DNA from: Antennarius striatus
Lineage: Eukaryota > Chordata > Actinopteri > Lophiiformes > Antennariidae
Direction: 5' to 3'
DNA length: 64,000 nucleotides
Assembly (NCBI RefSeq): GCF_040054535.1
Contig: NC_090792.1
Span: forward strand, 7,238,001-7,302,000
How positions within the stretch are numbered: the first letter of the stretch is position 1; the number at the start of each line of letters is the position of its first letter. Both the position numbers and the translations under genes were made by a program. The notes under the pieces are model-generated. The model searched no databases and was not told the origin of the DNA. It saw only the letters and a program-made list of their open reading frames with translations. This document shows, in pieces, positions 12,811 through 27,355 of the stretch.

Positions 12811-12961
12811 CTATGGTGAACACGTTGCCCGTCCTACTCTACCTCTGATTGGCTAATAGATAATATCATGTTTAATTCAAAGGGTAATCATTGGTTAAGA
12901 GTTAGCATGACGGTATAAGCCAATCAGAGACAGAGTGAGGAGGGACATAGTGTCGCCATAG
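12811..12961. mobile_element. Palindromic MITE (151 bp) at the hmgcl promoter
   Basis: The two ends, CTATGGTGA and TCGCCATAG, are imperfect inverted repeats of about 44 bp that both contain the block CTCTGATTGGCT. TA dinucleotides flank the element (12809-12810 and 12962-12963), as expected for a Tc1/mariner-type insertion. The arms each supply a CCAAT box (ATTGG at 12848-12852, CCAAT at 12920-12924), 95 and 167 bp upstream of the hmgcl ATG. No coding capacity. Confidence 0.65.
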
Positions 12962-13315
12962 TAAGATCAGTGTATTGGCAGGAATCATGGAGAACTGGAC
13001 GTTATTTTAAAAAAAAAACCTCAAAGGCGCCATCTATGTGCTGTGATTTGCATTGTTACTTAAATAGAAATCCCTTTATTTGATTCATCAGTCTGAGTTA
13101 GAGCCCCATCACCTTAAACATTCACTATTCAACAGGAGACAAAGCCTTCTCATCTCATAGGATGGTGTAGATTCTCATTCATCCATCAAGCTCATCTGAA
13201 CCGAGTGGACTTCTGCTTAGGGCTTTCAAATGTTTTGCGTTCTGTCCCAGACGTTTCTTCATTTTTAACTCCAGGGTATTACACAGATTCTTCAGTTCTT
13301 AGCTGGACAGTTGAC
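12962..13315. other. Intergenic, hmgcl upstream side
   Basis: No gene recognised. It lies between the hmgcl promoter and the possible 3' end of the zbtb8a transcription unit. Confidence 0.4.
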
Positions 13316-13369
13316 TCACACCTCATACATGTTCTTCAGTATCTCATGAACGGTGCTGCCATGTGAGCT
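13316..13369 (-). other. Possible alternative terminal exon (17 codons plus stop)
   Basis: On the - strand a strong 3' splice site (TGCTTCTCCTCAG, ending at 13370) is followed by an open frame reading SSHGSTVHEILKNMYEV and a stop. It could be reached from the phase-0 donor of the zbtb8a zinc-finger exon at 14804, giving a different C-terminus. That would remove the second histidine of zinc finger 2, so it would not be equivalent to the main form. No homologue recognised. The length is short enough to be chance. Confidence 0.2.
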
Positions 13370-13779
13370 CTGAGGAGAAGCAAAGACACAGTAAGATTGT
13401 CTGTTTCAACAGTATCAACACAATTTAGAGTGTATTTTATGAGTGTGAATCAGTATTTTCAATGCCAGTTACTTTATTGCAATTTATTTGATTTTATTGG
13501 GATTTTTTTATTTTAATTACCTTTATTACTCTTTTCCTTTATGATTTTAAGGAACAGAATTTTATATGTTCTCTAAAAAATTTTTAAATGCAAAAAATAT
13601 ATATACAAATAAATATTGTAGTAAAATTGAGCTGAAAACACAGTACCACTTTGTTTTCTTGCTTTTTTGTATTTCAGTTGTTTTCCTGTCCTGAATAAAC
13701 TTTTCTTTCATAAGAATGCTTTGATTCTACTAAAAAGGACACGGGGGCCGGTGAAAGACACAAGCACAGAGATGTACAG

Positions 13780-14289
13780 TATAAAAATATCTTTAATGTG
13801 TCAAAAAGTTTAAAAAAATGAACAAATAAATTATAATTGTATTGTATATCATATACATATATCAATGTGCACTGTCACTGTGACACTGTGAGACATTTAG
13901 GTATGAAAAGTCTGCTCTTAACTTTACAGCAGTCATTTTGTCCTTGTTACATTGTGTCGCTCAGAAGAGAGCAGAGTCCCACAACATAGAAAAGCTATTC
14001 CTCCATGCATATGAAAAAACATTAAATATCTTTGAAAGAGTCAGCATGTAAATATAATGAAGGAAGGAAAACACTGAACATTCATGCTTTGGACATGGCA
14101 TACAGTTCATGAATCTTAACAAAAACATTCCGTTTTGATCAACAATATCATTGAAAGTAAAGTTCAAGAAATTCTAACCAATTAATACACAAATAATATA
14201 TTACAACGTAAGCATTATCATCAGTGGATCACATATTTTACGCATTTTCTTGCATGGCTTTAGCAAACCAACACTTTGGTTTTGTGTCA
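13780..14289 (-). other. zbtb8a: 3' UTR of zbtb8a
   Basis: AT-rich sequence downstream of the stop. An ATTAAA on the - strand (TTTAAT near 13791-13796) is the best poly(A) signal seen. The UTR would be about 500 bases. Inferred from position. Confidence 0.35.
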
Positions 14290-16076
14290 CTACAGCTCCT
14301 CGTCGCTGTCATCCACTTGTTGGATAATGAGGTCGGCCCCCGAGTCTTCAGCCAAGTCATCTTCATCAGTAATCATCCAGCCCCGCTTGGTTTCCCCCTC
14401 CTCCTCCCCGTCTACTCCCAGCAGTAGGGCTGGCTCTTCATTGGTCCCCTCTAGACTGTCTAAGGTCATGTCATCACAACCCACTTCCTGTATGCATGTG
14501 TTACATATGCGATAGCGTCGTGTGCCCTCACACACGACATGCCCTGTGTCCTCCGTCACCTGACACTTACACTTCCTGCAAACCAACTTCCTGGCTTGGT
14601 GGATCTGTGGCAGAACAGGAAACAAACAAAAAATGCACACAGCATAAATAACAATCTAAACATGTTTGGTATTAGTAGCAAATGTCAACACATGAGAAAA
14701 TTCAACTTTTACTTTGTTTTGCTGCAAAAGTTGTTAAATCAATAAAGAATAAGAGAAAGTGATATCTGTGTATCTTTCACTTCCTGGTTGTAAGCAAACA
14801 TACCGTTTCAAAATGGCTACGAAGATGCTCCAGACGGGTGAAGCGTTTATTGCAGGCTTGGCAGGGGTACGGCCTCTCGCCTGTGTGACATCTCAAGTGA
14901 CGCTTCAGGTCTGCCTTCCTCTTCACCGTGTGTGTGCAGAATGGACATTTGAAACGCATGACAGGATTTGAGTCTGCAAAGAAGAACGTAAAACTGTTCA
15001 GAGCTTCTGTTTTCTGATGATTCCCCACATATCCCTGTTTCTGGTCAACTATGAAGGTGAAGTTCAAGCCAGTCTGAATATATTATTGCTTTGTTTAGTT
15101 CTTTAAAAAGGTAAAAAAAAACCATTTCCTTTAAGTTTTTTCCCATATAGCCCAACTAACCTTTATTAAAGTGTTCAATAACGCCCACTATGGACGGAAG
15201 TGTTGCATACAGCTCCTCTGCCTTCTCAGCCTTTTGTGTTCTTGCCTCTTCAATGTCTAAGTCTTCATGGTTGTTTGACCGGACGCTGTTTGGAGCTTTC
15301 CTTTTGGTTCCCCCTTTACCTCGCCGGCGTTCTGTTCCAGGCAAGGTGTACAGAGGGTCCTGAGGGTCCTGCAGGTCCTCCGCCTCTGTGTGGAGTTCAT
15401 TGGCAGGACTGCGTGGGCTCGTTTTGATGGCTGTGACAATTGCATCCTGGTCCAAGTCCTTCCCCATGAAGCTGGACTGGGATCTGGAGTTGTCTCTGGT
15501 CCAGAGCGCTGGCGGCGGACTATCAGAGCAGGGGCCTGGCTGGTGCTGTTCTGAGCTGTCTTCTACACCACTGGCGAAGCTACAGGTTTCAGACAAGTTT
15601 AAGCAGCGCTCAGCATCTTCCTCTTTCACACTAATGTCCAAGGATGATTTGATGAAGTTTTTGCAGTAGTTGATGACATTATTCATCTGCAGGTAACTGG
15701 CGGCAGACATCACCTCGATTACATTGTGACTGGAGAGGTCCAGCTGGCCGGAGTAGATGAAATCCAGGATGACAGTGAAGGTCTCTGGAGTGAAGACATC
15801 AAAGGTGGCATTGACTGAGTCGGACAGCCTGTCGGGCCCCTGGGACAGCAGCATACGAAAGTAGCCGCTGCTGGCGAACAAGACGTTGCGGTGGGCCCTG
15901 AAGAGCTGGCCCTCCACCAGCAGGCTGCAGTCACAGAAGAGCTCCTGGTGGCGCTGCTGGTTGAGCTGCTTCAGCAGGTTGCTCTGGTGAGCCACTGTGA
16001 TGTCAGCAGTGTTGAACCACCTCTGAGGCTGCCTGCAGAAAATAACATGACAGAATGCTGACTGTGAAGGCGCCAT
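14290..16076 (-). CDS. zbtb8a: BTB/POZ zinc-finger protein ZBTB8A, 3 coding exons, 466 aa
   Basis: Probable nuclear transcription regulator. Coding exons: 16076-15161, 14973-14804, 14604-14290; phases close exactly. The ATG at 16076 has a good context (AAACCATGG) and sits 13 bases inside an exon opened by a strong acceptor (TTTTCCTGCAG). The BTB domain spans about residues 20-140 and includes [22 protein letters not shown] and [14 protein letters not shown]. Two C2H2 fingers follow: about 313-335 (FKCPFC ... HLRCH) and 341-364 (YPCQAC ... HFETIH). The second is split by the last intron, and correct splicing restores its final histidine. The C-terminal part has a conserved CRKC/CNTC cysteine set, an EGTRRYR block and ends with an acidic [16 protein letters not shown], close to mammalian ZBTB8A. 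The paralogue ZBTB8B is the alternative but its BTB sequence matches less well. Confidence 0.92.
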
Positions 16077-16199
16077 GGTTTAAGTCACTCTGCAGGAAAA
16101 CTAGATAAAATCACAGTGGCCTTGAGACATGATTGAAAAGATTATTATCTTGCTGAATTAACAGCATGTATGAGTCTGACGACTGACCGCAGGATGGTC

Positions 16200-17400
16200 A
16201 GAGTATTCATTGCTCTCACAGTGGGGACAAACCACTGATGGATCCATCAGTGCCCCCCGTCTTTGTTTCCGCACTGGATCGTCTCCAACTCCGCGATGCC
16301 CCGCCCTCCAGGACTTCATTCTGCACGATGATTGGCTGAACGAGCCTTCAATCTAAACCTTCCTCTAATGGACTACACCCGACTCCAGATCGGAGAGCAT
16401 CGGGTGACAAAACCCTGTGCTCGTTCCGACGTGACGCTAAAACGCGCATGAAAATTTGTGAAATTTCAAACACGGCGCACCGATAGGAAGAGTAAATAAA
16501 TAACAACCCGGCTCTGCCGTCAGGAGAAGGAAACACATCGCGACCCCGTTTGCAGAGTAATTCTCCTTCAGTAGTAACCTACTTACTACCCTCACGTGGA
16601 TTCTGAATTACACGTTTTCAGTTTTAATTACGTGATTCTCTGCGGACAGGGTCCATAGCGCCCGATCACCACGGCGCGTCGCCCGTCCGATAGACCCCCT
16701 AATGTTCCTTATGTCATGCGAAAGCAAGTCTTATTTTTTGCCGATTCACACAATAATCGACCAACGCCACCAGAGTGCTGCAGTCCTGCGAAAGAAAAGC
16801 GGGTAGCAGCGCGCCGGAGCGACCCAGTGTGTCCTGGAGCGACGCCCACTTCAGGCTCCATCCAGCACACAATGGAAAAAACAGACACAAGCCTCCGGCA
16901 GGGCAGCGTGCTGCAAACTGAGAAGTGAACACGTTCAAATCTGTCACACCGTCGACAATACGCACGGATGCGCCCGTTTTCATTGTCAAGACGACCCCCC
17001 ACTTCTCGCCGGAGGTCCGGAGCGCAAAGCGAGCAGCGGGGAGGATTTGCCTGCTGCCCAAACAGAGGCGACTCCTTCCCTGGCGTGAGGCGCTGCGACG
17101 ACCCGCTTACGCCCAGCACCATGAAACCCCCGACAATCCATCGATACTCACTGGTGATTTGATTCACCCGACGCCCGGTAGAGTCTGCTCGCCCCCAAGC
17201 CCGCCACCATATCCATTTTTAATTTTTTTTTTTTGCTTTAGGTTTTTTTTTTGTCGTCCGGGTTCCACAGTCAGGCACTTCCTGCTCAGCCCTAAAGACC
17301 GAAACCCGGCTGGAGAGACGGGAGCAGTGTGCTGACGTGGGTGTTTATTAACAGGGTGCCCGGAGGTTCGAGGAGCCATTTAAAGCCCTAGTGTCCCGGT
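16200..17400. promoter_or_regulatory. CpG-rich upstream region of zbtb8a
   Basis: CpG is frequent through here, especially 16650-17350, against a CpG-poor background. This is the right place for the zbtb8a promoter and its 5' non-coding exon, whose position I could not fix. No other gene starts here: gale to the right ends at about 17.9 kb and is on the same strand. The open frames across it in several registers are an effect of GC richness and have no recognisable protein features. Confidence 0.5.
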
Positions 17401-17948
17401 TTAACGTGGCATCTGAACAGGACCATAATGAACACCACAACAGTACCAGCTTATAAATGCAGCAATAAACAGCCTCGACTGAACACTTCCTAATTGGAGA
17501 TTAATTTAATGAATCTGTCCTGGCATCACTTATTTGTTACTGTGTTCAATAGTTACTTTACACTACCTTCATTGTATTTCAATGAGAACTGAGAGAATAT
17601 TCACCAGTTTGTTTCCAGCATTCAATATTATAATGCAGGCGAGTGTAAATTAGAAAATGAATTTATTCTTTCATTTTTATGGATCACAGGTGAATACATT
17701 AATCATGTTAAAATTTTTTGTTAATCTAAAGTAACAATTTACAGGATCCCAAGGCACTGCTATATGTGTCTTTGCATTCAACAGTAAATTTAGAATAAGA
17801 CAGCCATGAATAATGAAGAAATAGAAAATTAATCATGATAAAACATTCAGCTCCCCTGGAGGTCTCATTATTTGTTTATATGATAAGCAAAAATGAGAGA
17901 TGATCAGCTTTCAGTGATTTCACAGCGTGACCAAAGGCTGCAGTTGCA
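17400..17948 (-). other. gale 3' UTR and short intergenic stretch
   Basis: AT-rich, no coding signal. TTTATT words near 17660 and TTATTTGTTTATA near 17868 offer poly(A) signals on the - strand. The gap between the gale stop and the CpG-rich region is about 550 bases, so gale and zbtb8a are tightly packed head to tail. Confidence 0.4.
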
Positions 17949-20671
<2,723 letters not shown>

Positions 20672-21271
20672 TCTGTCACCTGTGAAAATAATCAATCTTG
20701 TTATTTTATCTTATTTTTACGAGTTGGGATTCCTTATGAGTCGAGCAGAACAGCCTAGATCTGCTCTTGAGAAACCAGTTGTACTTTTGTCTGGAGGACT
20801 TCGTACAGATTTATAACCTGCCCATCATGTCCCACGTCAACAAGTTCCAGCCTTTACCTGCTTTACAACATGACAATGAAAATGCCCTGAAGATAAAATG
20901 ACAGAACACATGGAAAATAGCTTGTTTATCAATTTTCTTGTACGTAGTATAACTAATGTCATCCAATCTAAATTCTGGAAGTTACTCTAGTTTTCCGTTC
21001 AGTGTTATTTAATCTTCTGTGTGTCTCATATGAACAAATTGAAAAGGACGACAATAAGAGTTAACAGATGGCCTGTTTGTAACTTTAGCCATTAAAAATA
21101 TAAACCATTGTAAACATTTTCTGAATACTGTAATATTTTTCAAACACCGAAGGCATCATCGCTGACTGTTCTTAAATAAAGCCAAGCCGGTGAGCAGACG
21201 AACTTCCCCGATGAAGTGTTAAAATGAGACGAAGCCGGGAGAGATGGTTGAAACTATTAAAAAAGACTTAC

Positions 21272-21420
21272 TCAAGAGTTCTGATTTTCGTTTTCAGAAA
21301 TGCCGACAGGACAGACTGAAATGGAGATGGACGGACGATTAATGCCAGTCAGTTCATTATGAAAAGTGTTCCTGTACTACAGACATCTTTCCACTTCCTG
21401 AAAAACGTGGAACTCTCAAA
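21272..21420 (-). other. gale: Probable 5' non-coding exon and promoter of gale
   Basis: On the - strand a good 5' splice site (GTAAGT) begins at 21271, about 590 bases upstream of the acceptor (AG at 20681-20680) that precedes the gale ATG. An ETS-type CACTTCC word lies at 21392-21398. The transcription start is not fixed. Confidence 0.45.
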
Positions 21421-21429
21421 GATTGGTTT

Positions 21430-22250
21430 ATGACTTCCTTGTTCTTTCAAAATAAAGTAACTACGTTCCCAAAGTGTCATTGACTTCACTTTATATGAAG
21501 CCTTAACCTAAACTGACTAATTATGAACAAACTATACTACATTTTACGATAAACATATCCGATTAATAATATTAATATTGTTATAATTATACGTTAACAA
21601 TTTATTTTGAAATGTAAAAGACGTTCACACTCGGTATTACAGCTGCCTTCACGGATTCAAAGGCGTCTGCCGGAGTACGTGGGCGCCTCTCATGTAGTGA
21701 CGTCATACGTCAAACAAACCACTTTGACCGTTCACACAGAGAGGCAATTGTTCGCATCACGTGGGTGCAATCATAGACATATAAATAGAATGTGCCACGT
21801 TGCTACAAAATTTTTCTGTAGTCAATGTTAGTTAACCAATGGGCCTTCATATATTTTATTAATATTACCACAAAAATAGAACCCCAAAATCATCAACCAG
21901 TAACTGATAATATTTGTGCATTCAGTCAGATCGTACAGACATGGAGTAGATGCATTGAAAAAAAAGTGATCTGTTTTGTAATGAATGATGATCTTATCAT
22001 TCCAAGCAGATACAATCACAGAATTACCAATTCATTTCAGCAACATAGGACTATGTAGATTATATACAGCACTATATAGAATAGGGTGGTGGACATGATG
22101 CTCCATTTTTGTTTTCACGGCAACTATCATGAATAAAAGTTGCTTACTTTTTTGATTTTTTAAAACAAACCCATCTGTAATTCACAAACATTATTTATAA
22201 GTGGTTTCATATTTTGCTTGAAACATGAACACTGCCAATAATAACAAGGC
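21430..22250. other. Intergenic, upstream of gale
   Basis: AT-rich with a small CpG-containing patch at 21650-21780 that includes CACGTG (about 21759) and a TGACGTCA word near 21699-21706. No gene recognised. Confidence 0.35.
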
Positions 22251-22261
22251 AGTCAGAAACT

Positions 22262-22310
22262 GCAACATCCCGTGACATACCCTGACCTCCTTTCAGGGTA
22301 GGTCAGGGTA
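22262..22310. repeat. Small inverted repeat
   Basis: ACCCTGACCT and AGGTCAGGGT are perfect 10-bp inverted arms around a short loop near 22279-22310. They lie just left of the larger inverted repeat at 22355. Confidence 0.4.
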
Positions 22311-22354
22311 CCCTGAAATCAGTGCCTGACTAGTGCATAGACTAGTGCATATGG

Positions 22355-22450
22355 AGAAGGCTAGTGTCAGTAAGACCATAGATCAGAGCTAGTGCATAAG
22401 TAGATCAAAGCACTAGCTTTGATCTATGGTCTTACTCACACTGGCCTTCT
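22355..22450. repeat. Inverted repeat with about 41-bp arms
   Basis: The left arm, starting AGAAGGCTAGTGTCAGTAAG, and the right arm, ending CTTACTCACACTGGCCTTCT, are reverse complements with about four mismatches over 41 bases. They are separated by about 14 bases. The word CTAGTGCATA recurs several times just to the left. The stretch to the right (22451-22700) reads like an old interspersed fish repeat, including a GGACGGACGGACGAACC run near 22630. Probably the remains of a foldback transposon. Confidence 0.55.
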
Positions 22451-23236
22451 CATTCGTCTTTCTATCTTATCTGGTTCCTGAGTGTACAAAAGTTGAAATT
22501 TGACCTTGACCCAGTTTTCTCAAGGTGAAAGTCATCACATCATATTCATCCCCTGTGCCGCCCGAGTAATCTGCTTTTTGTTTCATCTTTCTACCTGCAA
22601 AGTTGCAAAGATATTTGGTGGACTAACGGACGGACGGACGAACCAACAAACAAATGAACGGACAAACACTGACAATTACAATACATCACCACTTTGAAGT
22701 GGGATGTAATAAAAGCTAATGTTTACTGTAGTACAGGATGTAAGTCTTCATGTGATATGGTCATATGGTTATAACACATTTCATGTTGTATTTAAAACTG
22801 ATTTTCTCCTTGTGTGATATTGTTCAGAGAACATAAATCTGCTACTAATTTGGGAACCCCATCTACTGAGATGGTCCCTCTTCATTATAGGTACAGAAGT
22901 ACCATTGGAGCTCATAAATCTAACATAAGGTCCTAATTTATCAAAATTTTACGATTTCACCATGACCAGTTAAATGGTCTTTTGGTGTGATGTAATTTAG
23001 TTCTGATATCAGCATTTTCACTCATCCATTCATTTTTCAAGACAATTCCAGTTGTCTTGTCTACAGCACCTTATCTGCCTTGTGGGTCATAGAGGGCCCA
23101 CACAAAATAGCATAAAAGCAGCACTGAGCAGGTTAAAGAAAATTTTAGTACCGTCAGATTTTTATATTGGTTATAATGTTGTATATACTGTAGATATAAT
23201 AACCCAAAGTTCATAAAATGTTCTGATACGTGCATC

Positions 23237-23367
<131 letters not shown>

Positions 23368-24125
23368 CTTTATTAATCCCGGAGGAAATTGCACATATCC
23401 ACTGCTCAAGCATTACATAATGAATAAATATTGGATAAACACCAGGAGAAAAACTGACACTGACACAACAAGACATACACTACGCTAACAGACACATGCA
23501 GCACTAACATGACGTATACTAAACTAAAACTGAAATATGAACAGTATAAAATATAATGAAAGTGAAAATAAAATGAGGCTAACATGGTGGGTAAGGTACA
23601 CCCTTCTTACATTGTAAGGCATGTCACTATCTAATGTCACAACATCACACCTTGGCCCCACTACACTCCAGCACAGGCTGACATCCCATCTCCTTCCCTC
23701 CATTCAACTACGTGCTGATCTCGCTGCCTCTCCCCCGCTCCTCCTGAGAGAGTCATTGTACCCCCTGATGGCACGGGGCACGAAGGAGGACCTCAGCCTC
23801 TCTGTGGAGGTGCTGTGTGACAGCAGTTTGCCACTGAAGGTGCTTCTCTGCTGGGAGAAGGTGGTGTGAAGGGGGTGGCTGGTGTTATTCATGATAGCCC
23901 TGACTTTGCACATGGTCCTGCTCTCCAGAAGCATCTCCACAGAGTCCAGGCTCAGCCTGACCACTGAGCCTGTTCTGCGGATGAGTTAAGATGGTCCATG
24001 TCTCTTTTCCTGGCCCCGCCGCTCCAACACAAAATGGTGTATGTCAGCACACTGGAGACTACGGACTGATAGAACATGAGAAGGAGCTCGGGACAGATGC
24101 TGAAGGAGGCCAGCCTCCTCAGGAT
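23368..24125 (-). mobile_element. 3' fragment of an L2/Rex1-type LINE with microsatellite tail
   Basis: Reading on the - strand, 23964-23704 encodes an open stretch including VRLSLDSVE, LESRTM, KVRAIMNNTSHPLH, QQRSTFSGKLLSH and RSSFVPRAIRGYND. This is the C-terminal end of the reverse-transcriptase protein found in common fish LINEs of the L2/Rex1 group. Upstream parts (24120-23965) read CPELLLMFYQSVVSSVLTYT in another frame, so the coding sequence is broken. The sequence then runs to a GGATTAATAAAGTATC end and the GATA-type tail. The catalytic reverse-transcriptase core is missing. Clade assignment is from memory. Confidence 0.75.
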
Positions 24126-24566
24126 TATTATTAAAATGATGTCATACCAGAGGAAAAATGTATCAATAATATGAAATAAATAAGGAAAATAATGAGTTCG
24201 CCCTCATTTTTGACTTATGCACCTGATAAGTTAAAATAAACACAGTATTTTCCACAAATGTAGCCACAAGAGGACACAAACCAGTGTCTTATTGTGCCGG
24301 TCCCAAGCCCGGATAAATACAGAGGGTTGCGACAAGAAGGGCATCCGGCGTAAAACTTTTGCCAATCAAAGATACGAATCAAACCTATGACTTCCATACC
24401 TGATCGGTTGAGGTCCGGTTTAACAACGACCGCCATCGGCGCTGTTGACCTACAGGCCGCCGGTGGAAATTGGACGACTGTTGGTTGAAGAAGGAGAGGA
24501 GGAAAGTGTGTTCGTAGGAAGAGAGAGAACAGGAACACCAACAGTACAGGACTGAGAGTAGGGACG

Positions 24567-25685
24567 TTGAATGTTGGAATTATGACAGGAAAAGGTAGGG
24601 AGTTAGTTGACATGATGCAGAGGAGGAAGGTAGACATACTGTGTGTCCAGGAGACCAGGTGGAAAGGTAGCAAGGCTGGAAGTTTAGGAGCAGGGTTCAA
24701 GTTGTTCTATCATGGTGTAGATGGGAGGAGAAATGGAGTAGGAGTTATCTTGAAGGAGGAGTTTGTTAGCAATGTCCTGGAGGTAAAAAGAGTGTCGGAT
24801 AGAGTGATGAGTCTGAAGCTAGAAATCAAAGGTGTGATGTTCAATGTTGTTAGTTGGTATGCTCCACAGGTAGGATGTGAGCTGGAGGAGAAGGAGAAAT
24901 TCTGGTTGGACTTTGATGAAGTCACGCAGAGCATACCAAGAAGTGAGAGAGTTGTCATTGGTGCAGACTTCAATGGACATGTTGGTGCAGGAAACAGAGG
25001 TGATGAGGAGGTGATGGGCAGGTTTGGTATCCAGGAGAGGAACACAGAAGGACAGATGGTACTTGACTTTGCAAAAAGAATGGAAATGGCTATAGTAAAT
25101 ACTTTCTTCCAGAAGAAGCAGGACCATAGGGTGACCTATAAGAGTGGTGGTAGGAGCACACAGGTAGACTACATCTTGTGTAGACGGTGTAACCTGAAGG
25201 AGATCAGTGACTGCAAAGTAGTGGTAGGTGAGAGTGTAGCCAAACAGCATAGGATGGTGGTGTGTAGGATGACTCTGGTGGTGAGGAAGATGAAGAGGGC
25301 AAAGGCAGAGCAGAAGACGAAATGGTGGAAGCTAAAAAAGGAAGAGTGTTGCATTACTTTTAGGAAGGAGTTAAGACAGGCTCTGGGAGGCCAGGAGGTG
25401 CCTCCAGATGACTGGACAACTACAGCTAATGTGATCAGGGAGACAGGTAAGAGAGTACTTGGTGTCTCATCTGGAATGAAAGTGGATAAGGAGACTTGGT
25501 GGTGGAATGAGGAGGTACAGGAGTGTATTCAGAGAAAAAGGTTAGCTAAGAGGAAGTGGGACACTGAGAGGACTGAGGAGAGTAGACAGGAGTACAGAAA
25601 GATGCAGGGTAAGGTGAAGGTAGAGGTAGCAAAGGCCAAACAAGAAGCTTATGATGACTTGTATGCTATGTTGGACATTAAGTAG
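24567..25685 (+). pseudogene. LINE endonuclease part of the ORF (372 codons to a premature stop)
   Basis: Apurinic endonuclease-like domain that nicks target DNA in non-LTR retrotransposition. The motifs QET (near residue 29), GADFNGHVG (about 130) and STQVDYIL (about 195) are present, as is a QHR near 225, so the catalytic set looks intact. The ORF ends at a TAG in the same frame as the reverse-transcriptase part 21 bases later. The two are thus one broken protein, not two genes. Confidence 0.85.
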
Positions 25686-27194
25686 GGAGAGACTGATCTA
25701 TACCGGTTGGCAAGACAGAGAGATAGAGATGGGAAAGACTTGCAGCAGGTTAGGGTGATTAAGGATAGGGACGGAAGTCTATTGACAGGTGCCAGTAGTG
25801 TGATGGGAAGATGGAAAGAGTACTTTGAAGAGGTGATGAACGTGGAAAATGAGAGAGAACAAAGACTAGAAGAGGTGACTGTTTTGGACCAGGACGTAGC
25901 AAAGATTAGTCAGGATGAAGTGAGGAGGGCATTGAAGAGGATGAAGAGTGGAAAGGCAGTCGGTCCTGGTGATATACCTGTAGAGGTTTGGAAGTGTCTA
26001 GGAGAGGTGGCAGTAGAGTTTCTGACTGGGTTGTTCAACAGGATCTTAGATAGTGAGAAGATGCCTGAGGAATGGAGGAGAAGTGTGCTGGTGCCCATTT
26101 TTAAGAACAAGGGAGATGTGCAGAGTTGTAGTAACTACAGAGGAATAAAGCTGATGAGCCATACAATGAAGTTATGGGTAAGAGTAGTGGAAGCTAGACT
26201 AAGGGCAGAAGGGAACATTTGTGAGCAGCAGTATGGTTTCATGCCAAAAAAGAGTACTACATATGCAGTATTTGCTTTGAGGATGATAGAGAAGTACAGA
26301 GAAGGCCAGAGGGAGCTGCATTGTGCTTTTGTAGATCTGGTGAAAGCTTATGGCAGGGTGCCCAGAGAGGAACTGTGGTATTGTATGAGGAAGTCTGGAG
26401 TGGCAGAGAAGTATGTTAGAGCAGTGCAGGACATGTATGAGGACTGTAAGACAGTGGTGAGGTGTGCTGTAGGTGTGACAGAGGAGTTCAAGGTGGAGGT
26501 GGGACTGCATCAGGGATCAGCTCTGAGCCCCTTCTTGTTTGCTATGGTGATGGACAGGCTGACAGACGAGGTTAGACAGGAATCTCCATGGACTATGATG
26601 TTTACAGATGACATTGTGATCTGCAGTGAGAGCAGGGAACAGGTGGAGGAGAAGCTAGAAAGGTGGAGGTTTGTCCTGGAAAGGAGAGGAATGAAAGTTA
26701 GCCGCAGTAAGACAGAGTACAGGTGTGTGAATGAGAGGGACCCAAGTGGAAGAGTGAGGTTACAGGGAGAAGAGATCAAGAAGGTGGAGGATTTTAAGTA
26801 CTTAGGGTCAACAGTCCAGAGCAATGGAGAGTGTGGAAAAGAGGTTAAGAAGCGTGTACAGGCAGGATGGAACGGGTGGAGGAAAGTGTCAGGTGTGATG
26901 TGTGATAGAAGAGTTTCAGCTAAAATGATAGGAAAGGTGTACAAAACTGTGGTGAGACCAGCGATGTTGTTTGGTCTAGAGACAGTGTCACTGAGGAAAA
27001 GACAGGAGGCAGAGCTGGAGGTAGCAGAGATGAAGATGCTGAGGTTCTCTCTGGGAGTGACCAGGAAGGATAGGATCAGGAATGAGTACATCAGAGGGAC
27101 AGCACATGTTAGAGGTTTTGGAGACAAAGTCAGAGAGGCCAGACTGAGATGGTTTGGACATGTCCAGAGGAGAGATAGTGAATATATTGGTTGA
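25686..27194 (+). pseudogene. LINE reverse-transcriptase part of the ORF
   Basis: Continues the endonuclease frame after the nonsense codon. It has the fingers, palm and thumb blocks of a reverse transcriptase and a C-terminal maturase-like region. The catalytic Asp pair is present in FTDD at 26601-26612. The TGA at 27192 interrupts the C-terminal domain, and a further frame change follows. No evidence that this copy can move. Confidence 0.85.
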
Positions 27195-27355
27195 AGGATG
27201 CTGAGTTTTGAACTGCCAGGCAGGTTAAGAAGCGTAGGAGGCCTAGAGGAAGACCAAAGAGGAGGTTTATGGATGTAGTGACAGAGGACATGAAGGTAGT
27301 TGGTGTGAGAGAAGAGGATGCAAAGGACAGTGTTAGATGGAGGCAATTGATTTGC

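Noticed and set aside
16709-17335. Several overlapping open frames in both directions in the CpG-rich region
   Set aside because: Few stops are expected at high GC; no start context, splice sites or domain supports a protein.
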